Assembly: GCF_014202395.1 (NCBI RefSeq)
Contig: NZ_JACHGQ010000006.1
Span: forward strand, 86,913-150,912
Source of the DNA: Histophilus somni
GTDB taxonomy: Bacteria > Pseudomonadota > Gammaproteobacteria > Enterobacterales > Pasteurellaceae
Direction of reading: 5' to 3'
Length of the DNA stretch: 64,000 bases
Of this stretch, positions 9,690-20,163 are shown one piece after another. Both the position numbers and the translations under genes were made by a program. Below the pieces are notes generated by a model, which ran no database searches, had not been told where the DNA came from, and saw only the letters and a list, made by a program, of their open reading frames with translations. The stretch's first letter is position 1; every line of letters starts with the position of its first letter.

Positions 9690-10691
9690 ATGTTTTTATT
9701 AAAAAAGTTCAGTCATCTTTTAGCAAAATACACCGCACTTGTTATCATTGCATTAGCTTGTGTTACTTTTTATTCCCCAAATCTTTTTACTTGGGTAAAA
9801 GGTGATGCACAAATTATTGTACTTGGTCTAATAATGCTATCAATGGGCATGACCTTAGGTAAAGAAGACTACCGTATTCTTGCAAAACGTCCTTTTGATA
9901 TTTTAGTAGGAACTATCGCCCAGTATAGTATTATGCCTTTTGTTGCAATTTCTATTGCACAACTCTTTAATTTGTCTCTAGGGTTAACTTTGGGTTTAGT
10001 GTTGGTTGGTTGTTGTCCCGGTGGTGTTGCTTCAAATATCATGAGCTTTCTTTGTAAAGGCGATGTGGCTTACTCTGTGGGTATGACTACTGTTTCTACT
10101 ATTTTAGCTCCAATAATGACCCCACTTTTATTGAATTATTTAGTAGGTGAAACGGTTGCAATGGACGGTTGGGCAATGTTTAAGTTTATGTTGTTAGTAA
10201 CATTGGTTCCTGTTGGTATTGGCTCAATTATGAACATAACGTTTGAAAATAAAAAATGGTTTCAAGAGTTGCGTGAATTAATGCCGGGTGTTGCGGTTAT
10301 TAACTTTGCTTTTATTGTTGGTGGCGTTGTTGCGGTACATGGAAATAAATTTTTAGAATCCGGTTTTATAATTTTTGTATGTATTGTTTTCCATAATGTT
10401 ATTGGATACATCTTAGGTTTCTTTACAGGGCGTTTATTTGGAATGAGTACAGCTAAAAAACGCACTTTATCTATTGAAGTAGGAGTACAAAATGCTGGTT
10501 TGGCAACAGGATTAAGTTCAAAATTTTTCCCAACTAATGCGGAGTCTGCTATTGCTTGTGCAGTATCTTGCGTATGGCATTCTATTTCAGGCACAATTTT
10601 AGCAAATTTATTTTTATGGTGGGATAAACGCAAAAATACATCAACTCAAAAGAACAATCCTGCTAAAAATTTAATGAATAGCACGAAATAA
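9690..10691 (+). CDS. Bile acid:sodium symporter family (BASS) transporter
   Basis: 333 residues from the ATG at 9690 (MFLLKKFSHLL), chosen because GAGG at 9677-9680 is well placed; an in-frame ATG at 9675 is possible but weakly supported. About ten membrane segments. The motif GCCPGGVASNIMSFLCKGD and the later VGVQNAGLATGLSSKFF match the two crossover helices of the BASS fold that bind Na+ and substrate. Bacterial members of this branch (PanS-like) carry organic anions such as ketopantoate or pantothenate precursors; the real substrate here is unknown. It stands alone, after a 279-bp AT-rich spacer in which I see no other gene. A USS lies at 9732-9740. Confidence 0.85.
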   Translation: MFLLKKFSHLLAKYTALVIIALACVTFYSPNLFTWVKGDAQIIVLGLIMLSMGMTLGKEDYRILAKRPFDILVGTIAQYSIMPFVAISIAQLFNLSLGLTLGLVLVGCCPGGVASNIMSFLCKGDVAYSVGMTTVSTILAPIMTPLLLNYLVGETVAMDGWAMFKFMLLVTLVPVGIGSIMNITFENKKWFQELRELMPGVAVINFAFIVGGVVAVHGNKFLESGFIIFVCIVFHNVIGYILGFFTGRLFGMSTAKKRTLSIEVGVQNAGLATGLSSKFFPTNAESAIACAVSCVWHSISGTILANLFLWWDKRKNTSTQKNNPAKNLMNSTK

Positions 10692-10726
10692 AATAATAAA
10701 AATTTATACCGCACTTGAGTTTGTAA

Positions 10727-11425
<699 letters not shown>

Positions 11426-11439
11426 GTGCTTAAACAGTT

Positions 11440-11488
11440 CAGACCTCTATGACTACTTAATACTGAGAACATAGAGGTCTGCTTTTAT
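11440..11488 (+). terminator. Rho-independent terminator after adk
   Basis: CAGACCTCTATG (11440-11451) and CATAGAGGTCTG (11470-11481) form a perfect 12-bp stem followed by CTTTTATT. It may serve both adk and the converging grpE. Confidence 0.9.
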
Positions 11489-11510
11489 TCATTGAATATA
11501 AATATGCTAA

Positions 11511-12098
11511 TTATTGTGCAACCATTACCATGGCAGGTCTGATAACTCGCCCATTTAATAGATAGCCTTTTTGTAAAACTACTGTAATTTGATTACTTTC
11601 AAACCCTTCTGTTGGTTGCATGGAAATAGCTTGGTGTAATTCAGGGTTAAAAGTTTCGCCAATTACACCGACAGGTTCAACACCGAAGCGTGCAACAGTT
11701 GATAAAAGTCCTTTTAAAGTTAACTCAACACCATCGACTAAACTTTTGATGGTTTCATTTTCTACATTAGCAGGAGTAGACAGTGCACGTTCTAGATTGT
11801 CTATCGTTTCCAACAAATCTTTAGCAAATTTCTCTAAAGCAAATTTATGTGCTTTTTCAACATCTTGTTCAGCACGACGGCGTATATTATCAATTTCAGC
11901 ACGTGTGCGTAACAAAATATCTTGTTCTTTTTTTACAGCTTGAATAAGCTGTTCCTCCAGTTCTTGCACACGAGCAATAGCATTTTCCAACGCATCTCCA
12001 TTCTGTATTTCGGTTTCTTCCATTGGTTTTTCTTGCTCATTTTGAGTTTCAAGTTCAGCTGAAATTTCCTCTTGTTCGACTTTTTCTTGTTCTGACAT
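11511..12098 (-). CDS. grpE: Nucleotide exchange factor GrpE
   Basis: 195 residues. A Glu/Gln-rich N-terminal tail (1-40), a long helix ([20 protein letters not shown] into [16 protein letters not shown]), then the beta-wing domain ending RPAMVMVAQ. It releases ADP from DnaK in the cytoplasmic chaperone cycle. Length agrees with E. coli GrpE (197). It is divergent from nadK with a 142-bp spacer; I could not find a convincing sigma-32 promoter there. Confidence 0.96.
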   Translation of the reverse strand: MSEQEKVEQEEISAELETQNEQEKPMEETEIQNGDALENAIARVQELEEQLIQAVKKEQDILLRTRAEIDNIRRRAEQDVEKAHKFALEKFAKDLLETIDNLERALSTPANVENETIKSLVDGVELTLKGLLSTVARFGVEPVGVIGETFNPELHQAISMQPTEGFESNQITVVLQKGYLLNGRVIRPAMVMVAQ

Positions 12099-12240
12099 TA
12101 TTTTTTTACTCCATTTTTAGATTTGTATCATTGTATCAAAAAACATAGAAATTAACACCCGCACTTATTGGCAAGTAGAGTAGAATGTGTGTAATATAGT
12201 ACTCCTTTTATTTAATTCAAGTGTTCTTTGTAGAAAGACC

Positions 12241-13158
12241 ATGACACCAGCAAATTTTATTGATAGTAAAAAATTAATTATTTCGTTTAAGACGATTGCC
12301 TTAGTAGGACGCCCTCGTCATGATGTGAATTTACAAATGCACAAAAATTTATTTCATTGGCTTTCTGAACGTGGTTATCAAGTTTTAGTTGAACGAGAAA
12401 TTGGTGAACGTTTAGGATTGTCGGTAAATCATTTAGCGGATTTAGATGAAATAGGCTGTTTAGCCCATCTTGCCATTGTTATTGGTGGTGATGGTAACAT
12501 GTTAGGACGGGCGAGAGTCCTAGCTAAGTATAATATTCCATTAATAGGTATTAATCGTGGTAACTTAGGGTTCTTAACTGATATTGATCCGAAAAATGCT
12601 TATGCTCAGTTAGAGGCTTGTTTGGAAAGAGGCGAGTTTTTTGTTGAGGAGCGTTTTTTACTTGAAGCAAGTATTGAGCGGAATGGAGAAGTTGTTGCAC
12701 AAAGCAATGCAATAAATGAGACAGTTATTTATCCGGCTAAAATTGCTCATATGATAGATTTTCATGTATATATTAATGATAAATTCGCATTTTCGCAGCG
12801 TTCAGATGGGCTGATTATTTCCACACCAACAGGTTCAACTGCGTATTCTTTGTCAGCAGGAGGTCCAATTTTAACTCCGCAGCTTAATGCTATTGCCTTG
12901 GTGTCAATGTTTCCACATACGTTATCTTCTAGACCTTTGGTTATTGATGCTGACAGTAAGATTTCGGTGCGTTTTGCTGAATATAATACATCTCAATTGG
13001 AAGTTGGATGTGATAGTCAAGTAGCGCTTTCTTTTACCCCTGATGACATTGTACATGTCACAAAAAGCCAAGATAAATTACGCTTGTTACATCTAAAAAA
13101 TTACAATTATTACAATGTATTAAGTACAAAATTAGGTTGGCTTAAAAATTTAGCTTAA
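12241..13158 (+). CDS. nadK: NAD kinase
   Basis: 305 residues from the ATG at 12241 ([11 protein letters not shown]). An in-frame upstream ATG at 12187 would add 18 residues unlike any NadK and was rejected. The [11 protein letters not shown] motif (diacylglycerol-kinase-like nucleotide loop), GNLGFLTDI and [15 protein letters not shown] are all intact. It makes NADP+ from NAD+ and ATP. The order grpE (divergent)-nadK-recN is the usual gammaproteobacterial one. Confidence 0.96.
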   Translation: MTPANFIDSKKLIISFKTIALVGRPRHDVNLQMHKNLFHWLSERGYQVLVEREIGERLGLSVNHLADLDEIGCLAHLAIVIGGDGNMLGRARVLAKYNIPLIGINRGNLGFLTDIDPKNAYAQLEACLERGEFFVEERFLLEASIERNGEVVAQSNAINETVIYPAKIAHMIDFHVYINDKFAFSQRSDGLIISTPTGSTAYSLSAGGPILTPQLNAIALVSMFPHTLSSRPLVIDADSKISVRFAEYNTSQLEVGCDSQVALSFTPDDIVHVTKSQDKLRLLHLKNYNYYNVLSTKLGWLKNLA

Positions 13159-13180
13159 AAAATTTTTATAAGTCTATTTA

Positions 13181-13220
13181 CTGTATATAAAAACATATAT
13201 ATAATTGTATTTATATACAG
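13181..13220. promoter_or_regulatory. Two LexA (SOS) boxes before recN
   Basis: CTGT-N8-ACAT (13181-13196) and TTGT-N8-ACAG (13205-13220) each differ at one base from CTGT-N8-ACAG and have AT-rich centres. The second ends 15 bp before the recN ATG. E. coli recN is also controlled by more than one LexA box. Confidence 0.85.
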
Positions 13221-13235
13221 TAAAGGATTCATGCT

Positions 13236-14915
13236 ATGTTAGTTCAACTTACCATTAATAACTTTGCGATTGTTCATCATCTTGATATTGAATTTGCGAA
13301 AGGTATGTCAGTTATTACCGGCGAAACTGGAGCCGGAAAATCTATTGCTATTGATGCACTCGGACTTTGTTTAGGGCAAAGAACAGAGTTATCTATGTTA
13401 CGTGACGGACAAGAGAGAGTGGATGTTTGTGCCACATTTCATATTGAGAGCATTAATCCTGCTTATCAATGGCTACAAGAGCAGGAGTTACAAGATTCTG
13501 ACAACCCTGAATATTGCATTTTACGTCGAATTATTAATTCTGATGGACGGTCGAAGGCTTTTATTAATGGCGTTGCAGTATCAGCCTCACAACTCAAAGC
13601 TATTGGACAATATCTGATTCAGATTAATGGTCAACATGCTTCTCAACAATTGCTAAAAAGTGACTACCAGATTCATATTATTGATCAATTTTGTGGACAT
13701 GAGGACTTATTGAAAAATATGCAAGAAAGTTACCGCACTTGGCGAGAGTTACAGGAAAAAGTAACGACATTTCATCAGAAATGTGCTGAAAATGAAGCAA
13801 AAAAACAGCTATTAGAATATCAAGTAGAAGAGTTAGATCAGTTTAATTTGAAAGAAAATGAGTATTTGGAGTTGGAAGAAGAGCATACTCGCTTATCAAA
13901 TAGTGAAGAATTGATGTCTTTATCTCAGTCAACATTACAGTTATTAAGTGAAAATGAGAGTGTGAGTATTGATAGCCTGCTTTATAAAGCAACACAATAT
14001 ATTGATGAGCTTTGTCAATTGGATTCTAATTATTCTGATGTGCAAACAATGTTGCAAGAGGCACTTATTCAAATTCAGGAAGCCACGTCTGAAATGCAAC
14101 ATTTATCCTCAAATATTGATCAGGATCCAAAACTGTTACAGGCTGTTGAACAGCGTATGGGACAAGTGTTACAACTCGCTCGTAAGCATAATGTGAAACC
14201 ACAGGATTTAGTTGAATTACATAAACAACTGAAAAATGAACTTGAGCAACTCGTTCACTTTTCTGAAAGTGAATCGCAATTGATACAACAAGAAGAACAG
14301 ATGCGACAACATGTGCAAGAAATTGCAACGAAACTTAGCTTAAGTCGTCAGCAAGGGGCAATAAAATTATCAACACAAGTGACACAATCTATTAAATTAC
14401 TTGCTATGGAAAATGCGGAGTTCTTAATTACTTTTGATGAGGATAAAAAACTCACAAGTAAAGGTTATGATCAACTCTGCTTTAATTTGAGAGCAAATCT
14501 AGGTCAATCAGTACAACCTTTAAATAAGGTTGCTTCCGGAGGGGAGCTTTCACGTATTGCATTGGCTATACAGGTTTTAACCTCTGATAAAGCAGCTGTT
14601 CCTACTTTAATTTTTGACGAAATTGATGTGGGAATTAGTGGTGCTACAGCCAGTGTTGTGGGCAAATTATTGCGACAATTGGGCGAAAAATGCCAAGTCA
14701 TTTGTGTAACGCATTTACCTCAAGTAGCTTGCTGTGGACATAATCATTTTGCTGTAGAAAAACAGGTTATAGAAAATAAAACAATAACTAAAATGACCGC
14801 ACTTACATCAGAACAGAGAGTTATTGCATTAGCAAAACTTTTGGGGGGACAAGGCATTGGTGAAATGGCATTAGCTAACGCACAAGAAATGTTGGATTTA
14901 GTCAATATAAATTAA
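13236..14915 (+). CDS. recN: DNA repair protein RecN
   Basis: 559 residues (E. coli 553). SMC-like: Walker A GETGAGKS at 29-36, FINGVAVSASQLK and INGQHASQQLL in the N-terminal head, coiled-coil arms between about 150 and 380, then LASGGELSRIALAIQ-type signature (VASGGELSRIALAIQ) and the Walker B DEIDVGISGATA. It acts in double-strand break repair together with RecA. The start is fixed by the ATG at 13236 behind AAAGGA. The tandem LexA boxes just upstream indicate SOS induction. USSs lie at 13732 and 14796. Confidence 0.97.
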   Translation: MLVQLTINNFAIVHHLDIEFAKGMSVITGETGAGKSIAIDALGLCLGQRTELSMLRDGQERVDVCATFHIESINPAYQWLQEQELQDSDNPEYCILRRIINSDGRSKAFINGVAVSASQLKAIGQYLIQINGQHASQQLLKSDYQIHIIDQFCGHEDLLKNMQESYRTWRELQEKVTTFHQKCAENEAKKQLLEYQVEELDQFNLKENEYLELEEEHTRLSNSEELMSLSQSTLQLLSENESVSIDSLLYKATQYIDELCQLDSNYSDVQTMLQEALIQIQEATSEMQHLSSNIDQDPKLLQAVEQRMGQVLQLARKHNVKPQDLVELHKQLKNELEQLVHFSESESQLIQQEEQMRQHVQEIATKLSLSRQQGAIKLSTQVTQSIKLLAMENAEFLITFDEDKKLTSKGYDQLCFNLRANLGQSVQPLNKVASGGELSRIALAIQVLTSDKAAVPTLIFDEIDVGISGATASVVGKLLRQLGEKCQVICVTHLPQVACCGHNHFAVEKQVIENKTITKMTALTSEQRVIALAKLLGGQGIGEMALANAQEMLDLVNIN

Positions 14916-15105
14916 ATTTCATTTCGTGTATTTCACCAAAACGGATTATATTGTATCCGATTTTAGATCTGATCTATTAATAACAGACTCTAGCCTCAGT
15001 ACATAAAAATGCTTATGAAGTAAATAGCTGATACTGTTTCACTTATATTAATTCTATTGTCTGAGGTAGAGAAAACCATACAGCACGGACTTCACATCGA
15101 TGTTT

Positions 15106-16416
15106 TTAAGTCTGATTTTTTAACCCTATATAACCTCGTTTTTGCAAAGTTGCTTCTTTGGATTTTCTGATCATTGTTTCTATTGTCGTGCCTTGAATTA
15201 AAATTGAAAAGAGAACAACGCTGTAAGTAATAATAATAAATAAATCTCGCACATTCATACCGATATTTTCTAAAAATGCACTTGTTGCAGGAATAGAAAG
15301 TGCCATGGCAAGAGAGAGACCGCCTCGTAAGCCTCCCCAAGTTAAAATTCGTAAAGTATAAGGATTGTACACAGTTTTCATACTTAAGAATTTGAATGGG
15401 ATCCATACGCTTGCATAACGACAAAATAAACATACCGGAATAGCGATTAGACTTAAGATGATCGCTTGTGAAGTAAAGTTCACCAATAACATCGCAGAGC
15501 CAATTAATAAGAATAAAAGTGAATTTAAGAAATGATCAATCATTTCCCAAAAGTGATCAAGATAGTGTTGACTTTGTTCTGAAAAACCGGAGTGTCTTGT
15601 CCAGTTGGAAATCATAATTCCGGCTACAACCATTGCCAAGGCACCAGAAACATGAAGCAAATTTGCTAACATAAAGCCAGCAGTAGGAATGGTTAAAGTG
15701 AGTAAGATTTCTAAACTTCCGTCATCGGTAGCTGAAATCAGAAAATGAGCAATAACACCTAAGATTAAGCCAAAGAAAATTCCACCAACAGCTTCAGCTA
15801 AGAAGAGTTTTGTAATCTCCATTGCAGTTGGCTCATGTCCACCAAATGCAACGGTAAAAATAGTTGTAAAAATAACTAATCCTACACCATCATTAAATAA
15901 AGATTCACCCTCTACTTTCATGGATAATTTTTTTGGTGCTTTTAAGTTTTTAATGATGGCCAATACAGCGATAGGGTCTGTCGGCGAAATGAGAGCGCCA
16001 AATAAAATACAATAAATAAAATCTATATGCAGCCTTAATAAGGCAGATATTCCGTAAAATAAAACTCCAATAAAGAGAGTTGATGCTATCGTTGAAAACA
16101 AAGCTAATATTGTGATCTCCAATTTTTGGCTTTTTAATACAGGTAATTTAATTCCCAATGCACCAGCAAAAAGTAAAAATCCCAAGATGCCATTTAATAG
16201 GAAATCTTTAAAATCAATGCGTTGCATAACGTTTTGAGCAATGTCGTCTAAATGGAATAAATTAGTGGATCCTGCGATTAGTAATATCAGTGAACCTACA
16301 GTTGCTGTTGCGGTGATTGCAATTGTGTATTGAATACGGTCACTGATTTTTTGAGTGACAAAACCGATTAAAATCGATATGGTAGAGAGAAAACAAATGT
16401 AAGTATAAATACTCAT
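15106..16416 (-). CDS. Na+(K+)/H+ antiporter, CPA1 (NhaP) family
   Basis: 436 residues with about 12 membrane segments. ALISPTDPIAVLAIIK carries the conserved TDP-Asp motif and ESLFNDGVGLVIF the conserved Asn-Asp of the CPA1 ion-binding site; WGGLRGGLSLAMALSIP is the conserved Arg/Gly-rich segment. Members exchange cytoplasmic Na+, Li+ or K+ for protons, so a role in pH and salt homeostasis is inferred. The short C-terminal tail (about 30 charged residues) lacks a regulatory domain. A striking 15-bp inverted repeat begins 27 bp upstream of its ATG. It is separated from the RidA-like gene by 327 bp and is likely transcribed by itself. Confidence 0.88.
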   Translation of the reverse strand: MSIYTYICFLSTISILIGFVTQKISDRIQYTIAITATATVGSLILLIAGSTNLFHLDDIAQNVMQRIDFKDFLLNGILGFLLFAGALGIKLPVLKSQKLEITILALFSTIASTLFIGVLFYGISALLRLHIDFIYCILFGALISPTDPIAVLAIIKNLKAPKKLSMKVEGESLFNDGVGLVIFTTIFTVAFGGHEPTAMEITKLFLAEAVGGIFFGLILGVIAHFLISATDDGSLEILLTLTIPTAGFMLANLLHVSGALAMVVAGIMISNWTRHSGFSEQSQHYLDHFWEMIDHFLNSLLFLLIGSAMLLVNFTSQAIILSLIAIPVCLFCRYASVWIPFKFLSMKTVYNPYTLRILTWGGLRGGLSLAMALSIPATSAFLENIGMNVRDLFIIITYSVVLFSILIQGTTIETMIRKSKEATLQKRGYIGLKNQT

Positions 16417-16743
16417 AAGAAGTACCTTCTAAAATTTAAAAATCTGTTTATATTTTATTAATTAATCAAATTAGTAAAATATAAACAGACTTGACTTGTT
16501 CTAATTGAGATAGTCAAGTAGCGATTGAGCATTAGAAAGTTAATAAAATGTAACAAGAAAAATTTTTGCCTAGTATAAGTAAAGTCCTACTTTTTATAAA
16601 GTTCATTTTTATAAAATAATTAGAAATAGTTAATTTATAGCGTTATTTTCGACCGCACTTTTGATATGAAAATGCTTGTTTAAGGATAGTAATGGCAGAA
16701 TAAATTTTGTTTGTTCTGCCATTATATGTTGAAGAATGAAAAA
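16417..16743. other. 327-bp spacer with operator-like palindromes and a USS
   Basis: No gene is seen. It holds the long inverted repeat at 16443-16489, an overlapping 8-bp repeat (ACTTGACT 16489-16496 with AGTCAAGT 16512-16519), a USS at 16652-16660, and AATGGCAGAA (16691-16700) paired with TTCTGCCATT (16714-16723). The last lies just past the end of the RidA-like gene and may be its terminator, although it lacks a T-run. Confidence 0.7.
16443..16489. repeat. Perfect 15-bp inverted repeat upstream of the antiporter gene
   Basis: TCTGTTTATATTTTA (16443-16457) and TAAAATATAAACAGA (16475-16489) are exact reverse complements around a 17-nt AT-rich centre, ending 27 bp before the antiporter ATG. 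It could be an operator for a dimeric repressor or a hairpin in the 5' leader. Confidence 0.8.
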
Positions 16744-17094
16744 TTAATATTTTGCCACAATAACAATTTCCACTTTCCATTTCGGGTCAGCCAATTGACT
16801 TTGCACTGTGGCTCTGGTCGGTGCATTATGAGAATCAACCCATTCATCCCATGCCTTATTCATTTCTTGATAGTCTTGCATATCAGCTAAAAAAATTTGT
16901 GCATTGAGTATGTTGCTTTTATTTGAACCGATTTCTAGTAATAATTTATCAATTAGACCTAATACTTCTTTTGTTTGTAAATAGGCATCTACATCAGTAT
17001 TTTCCGGTACTTGTCCGGCAAAATAAGCAGTATTATTGTGAATTGTTATTTCAGATAGCCGTCCGTTAGAATGAAAGCGTTGTATTTTTTCCAT
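16744..17094 (-). CDS. RidA (YjgF/YER057c/UK114) family protein
   Basis: 116 residues, the complete small Rid fold. FAGQVPENTDVDAYLQTKEVL, NAQIFLADMQDYQEMNKAWDEW and the C-terminal TRATVQSQLADPKWKVEIVIVA are recognisable; the Arg in TRAT matches the conserved substrate-binding arginine. Rid proteins hydrolyse reactive enamine/imine intermediates of amino-acid metabolism, but this subgroup (YoaB-like) may have another activity. It appears monocistronic; no metabolic partner gene is next to it. Confidence 0.85.
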   Translation of the reverse strand: MEKIQRFHSNGRLSEITIHNNTAYFAGQVPENTDVDAYLQTKEVLGLIDKLLLEIGSNKSNILNAQIFLADMQDYQEMNKAWDEWVDSHNAPTRATVQSQLADPKWKVEIVIVAKY

Positions 17095-17210
17095 AATGTC
17101 TCCTTAGTGAATAATGAAATTATGTATAAAGATTATAGCGATTTTTGTAAAAATGGACTAGGATCTGCAAGTTTTTCTTGAATTATTGTAGTGGAAAATT
17201 TTGTGTGAAA

Positions 17211-17927
17211 ATGCTGATTTCTAACCAACATGGTGCAACTTTAATGGCATTAATGCCATTTTTATATGGTATGCTTTTGGCTAAACCGACTTGGCAGCAT
17301 TCCTTTTTATTTTTGGCTTGGTTTAGTCTATATTTAATGAGCTATCCTTTTTTTCATTTGTTCAAAGGTAAAAAATCGAATTTTATAAGATATCAAAAAT
17401 ATACATTGATTTATGGCACGACAAGTTTGATATTTGCACTACCTGTTTTTTACTACAATTGGCACATTTTATATTTTCTTATCGCAATGTTACCTTTTGG
17501 CTTCATCAATATTTATTTTGTAAAACAAAAAAATGAGCGAGCATTAATTAATGATTTGGCGGGGATAATTATCTTTGCTATTGCCGGTATGGCAAGCTAT
17601 TATTTTTCTACTTTTACCTTTACTCAACAAATTTGGTTAGTTGCTTTATTGCCAAGTTTGTATTTCATCGGCACTACTTTGTATGTCAAATCTTGTTTGC
17701 GTGAACGAAAAAATCCTAAGTATTTATTGGCTTCTTACTTGTGGCATTTTGCTTGTGTTGTTCTTTTTGTTGCAATACAACAGTTTTATCTTGCATTTGC
17801 TTTTGTTATACCGGCAATACGTGCCTATTTTTTACCGAAGATGAAGATCTCGGCTAAACAACTCGGTTTAATTGAGATTGCGGTAGCCCTTGTATTTTTT
17901 ATTCAACTTCTTTTTGCCACTTTATAG
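17211..17927 (+). CDS. YwiC-like membrane protein
   Basis: 238 residues from the ATG at 17211 ([10 protein letters not shown]); an upstream in-frame TTG at 17178 was rejected for lack of a ribosome site. Seven or eight hydrophobic helices. The opening [18 protein letters not shown] is the family signature of YwiC-like proteins, a group without established function. It lies 14 bp upstream of rimK and is probably co-transcribed with it, though no functional link is known. Cysteine and aromatic residues are frequent in the last helices. Confidence 0.8.
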   Translation: MLISNQHGATLMALMPFLYGMLLAKPTWQHSFLFLAWFSLYLMSYPFFHLFKGKKSNFIRYQKYTLIYGTTSLIFALPVFYYNWHILYFLIAMLPFGFINIYFVKQKNERALINDLAGIIIFAIAGMASYYFSTFTFTQQIWLVALLPSLYFIGTTLYVKSCLRERKNPKYLLASYLWHFACVVLFVAIQQFYLAFAFVIPAIRAYFLPKMKISAKQLGLIEIAVALVFFIQLLFATL

Positions 17928-17941
17928 AGAAGAGGACTACT

Positions 17942-18841
17942 ATGAAATTACTAATGTTATGTCGAGAACCTCGCCTTTACAGTTGTCAGCGTTTAAAAGA
18001 AAGTGCGGAAGATAATGGGCATCAGATAGATATTCTGGATCCTAATCGTTGCTTATTAAAACTCTCGAAAAATGCACCGCACTTTGAATTGTATTATCAA
18101 GTGAATAGTAAAAGCGAACCGTATTTATTACCGGATTATGATGCGATTATTCCTCGTTTTGGTTCTACAAGCACAAGAATGGGGTGTGCCGTGTTACGAC
18201 ATTTTCGTACAAAAAATGTATTTTGTTTAAATGATGATGTTGCGTTTTTAAAAGCTAGAGATAAATGGCTTAGTTTACAGTTATTGACTGAACAAGGTAT
18301 TGCTGTCCCTAATTCAGCATTGTCAGGTGCAGAATTTTCTGCCACTCAAGCCATTTTGCAAATTCAATCGCCGACGATTTTGAAAACGTTACACGGATCA
18401 CAAGGAATAGGCGTTATTTTGGCAGAAAATCGTAAAAGTGCGGTGAGTATTATGGAAACTTTAACTCAAGCAGACGTACCGTTATTAATGCAGGATTTTA
18501 TTCAGGAAGCACAAGGAACGGATATTCGTTGTTTTGTTATTGGTGATAAAGTTGTTGCTACAATGCAACGTATTGGACAAGAAGATGAATTTCGTGCCAA
18601 TTTTCATCGAGGGGGAAGTGCAGAGAAAATTCAGTTAACCGAACAAGAAAAAGTACTGGCTTTAAAAGCAACGAAATGTTTAGGGCTAGATGTTGCAGGT
18701 GTCGATTTGATCCGTTCTAAACAAGGGTTGTTAGTGCTAGAAGTCAATGCCAGTCCCGGATTGGAAATGATCGAAAAAACCAGTGGAATTGATATTGCCT
18801 TGCAAATGATAGTTCACATTGAAAAGCAGTTTAAGAGATAA
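17942..18841 (+). CDS. rimK: Ribosomal protein S6--L-glutamate ligase RimK
   Basis: 299 residues (E. coli 300). The N-terminal domain begins [18 protein letters not shown]; the ATP-grasp domain shows [53 protein letters not shown] and [17 protein letters not shown] with the Mg-binding Glu/Asn. RimK adds glutamate residues to the C-terminus of ribosomal protein S6. GAGG lies just before the ATG. USSs occur at 18076 and 18436. Confidence 0.94.
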   Translation: MKLLMLCREPRLYSCQRLKESAEDNGHQIDILDPNRCLLKLSKNAPHFELYYQVNSKSEPYLLPDYDAIIPRFGSTSTRMGCAVLRHFRTKNVFCLNDDVAFLKARDKWLSLQLLTEQGIAVPNSALSGAEFSATQAILQIQSPTILKTLHGSQGIGVILAENRKSAVSIMETLTQADVPLLMQDFIQEAQGTDIRCFVIGDKVVATMQRIGQEDEFRANFHRGGSAEKIQLTEQEKVLALKATKCLGLDVAGVDLIRSKQGLLVLEVNASPGLEMIEKTSGIDIALQMIVHIEKQFKR

Positions 18842-18959
18842 TGTTTTACTCGTAGTGCGGTAGAAAAATACCTTGTTTTTTGTTTTAATAATGAAATTTA
18901 AAAAATCCCGATATTTACAAAGGATTCACACCTTAACATACTGAATAAATAGGTTAATT

Positions 18960-19955
18960 ATGTTCTTTTGGTATCAAAATCACGTTATAGCTAAGTTACT
19001 TGTTTGGCTGTTATTCCCATTTTCTTTGGTCTTTTGGTTTATTTCTGTTATTCGTCGGAGATTATTTCGATTAAACTGGCTGAAATCCTACCGCTCTCCT
19101 GTTCCTGTTTTGATTGTGGGTAACTTATCTGTGGGAGGAAATGGAAAAACACCTGTAACGATTTGGTTGGTAAAACAATTTCAGTCGAGAGGTATTAAAG
19201 TTGGCGTTATTTCACGTGGATACGGTAGCCGAGCAGAGTATTATCCATATTTAGTTAAAATTGATGATAATCCAACTATTTCCGGTGATGAACCTTTGTT
19301 AATCGCACAACGTACAGGCGTACCTGTTTGTATTTCCCCGAATAGACAACAAGCAATTGAGCTTTTACTGGCACAGTTTAATTGTGATTTAATCATTAGC
19401 GATGATGGGTTACAACATTATAAATTACAACGTGATTTTGAAATTGTAGTGATTGATGGCGAAAGGGTATTTGGCAATGGTTTTGTTATGCCGGCAGGAC
19501 CTTTAAGAGAATTACCAAATCGTTTAGCGGAAGTGGATTTAATTATTAATAATGGAAAACTAACAGGTTATAGTAATACGTTAATGATCTTATTACCTAA
19601 ATTCGCCGTTAATTTAGTCAGTGGTGAGAAAAAACTATTACGTGATTTTCAACGTATTCCTCTCAATGCAATAGCAGGTATTGGTTATCCGCAACGTTTT
19701 TTTAATATGTTACGAGATTTTGCGTTAACTCTTGAAAAAACGCAAAGTTTTCAAGACCATCAGGATTTTGAAGCAACACATTTCGCATATTTCTCTTCAA
19801 ATCAACCGCTCTTTATGACGGAAAAAGATGCGGTTAAATGTCGTCCTTTTGCACAGGCGAATTGGTGGTATGTGCCGGTTGAGGCTGATATTCAGGGAGA
19901 AGAGGTAGAACGATTTATGCAAGTTGTTTCACAACAAATAAAGGAGAAAAAATGA
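18960..19955 (+). CDS. lpxK: Tetraacyldisaccharide 4'-kinase
   Basis: 331 residues. A membrane-associated N-terminal helix (about 8-30) and the P-loop [11 protein letters not shown] at 54-64, then [26 protein letters not shown] and the RNAIAGIG-like C-terminal part ([15 protein letters not shown]). It phosphorylates the lipid A disaccharide precursor at the 4' position on the inner membrane. It overlaps ycaR by 4 bp (ATGA) and heads the operon lpxK-ycaR-kdsB-uvrC. msbA, which usually precedes it, is not here. Confidence 0.95.
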   Translation: MFFWYQNHVIAKLLVWLLFPFSLVFWFISVIRRRLFRLNWLKSYRSPVPVLIVGNLSVGGNGKTPVTIWLVKQFQSRGIKVGVISRGYGSRAEYYPYLVKIDDNPTISGDEPLLIAQRTGVPVCISPNRQQAIELLLAQFNCDLIISDDGLQHYKLQRDFEIVVIDGERVFGNGFVMPAGPLRELPNRLAEVDLIINNGKLTGYSNTLMILLPKFAVNLVSGEKKLLRDFQRIPLNAIAGIGYPQRFFNMLRDFALTLEKTQSFQDHQDFEATHFAYFSSNQPLFMTEKDAVKCRPFAQANWWYVPVEADIQGEEVERFMQVVSQQIKEKK

Positions 19956-20149
19956 ACGGAAGATTATTAGAAATTGTCGCATGTCCAATTTGCCAAGGGC
20001 GATTGAAATACGACAGTGAAAATGAGCAACTTATTTGTCACTTTGATCATATTGCTTACCCTATTAAACAAGGTATTCCAATTTTACTTTCCGATCAGGC
20101 CATAAGTTTGTCTACATCTTTAACCAATCCTGAGCAACAAAATCAGTAA
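19952..20149 (+). CDS. ycaR: Trm112/YcaR family protein
   Basis: 65 residues. The N-terminus [20 protein letters not shown] with CPIC and the [14 protein letters not shown]-terminal part are diagnostic of the UPF0434/Trm112-like family. Its role is not settled; it is nearly always placed between lpxK and kdsB, which suggests a link to LPS synthesis. Translation is probably coupled to lpxK through the ATGA overlap. AAGGAG precedes the start. Confidence 0.92.
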   Translation: MNGRLLEIVACPICQGRLKYDSENEQLICHFDHIAYPIKQGIPILLSDQAISLSTSLTNPEQQNQ

Positions 20150-20163
20150 TAAGGAGAATATTC

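Noticed and set aside
14942..14959. Terminator after recN (CGGAT ... ATCCG followed by ATTTT)
   Set aside because: The stem is only 5 bp; too weak to list as a supported feature.
15092..15433. Minus-strand 113-codon frame overlapping the antiporter 3' end
   Set aside because: It is an alternative frame of the antiporter gene, Cys- and Tyr-rich without a ribosome site.
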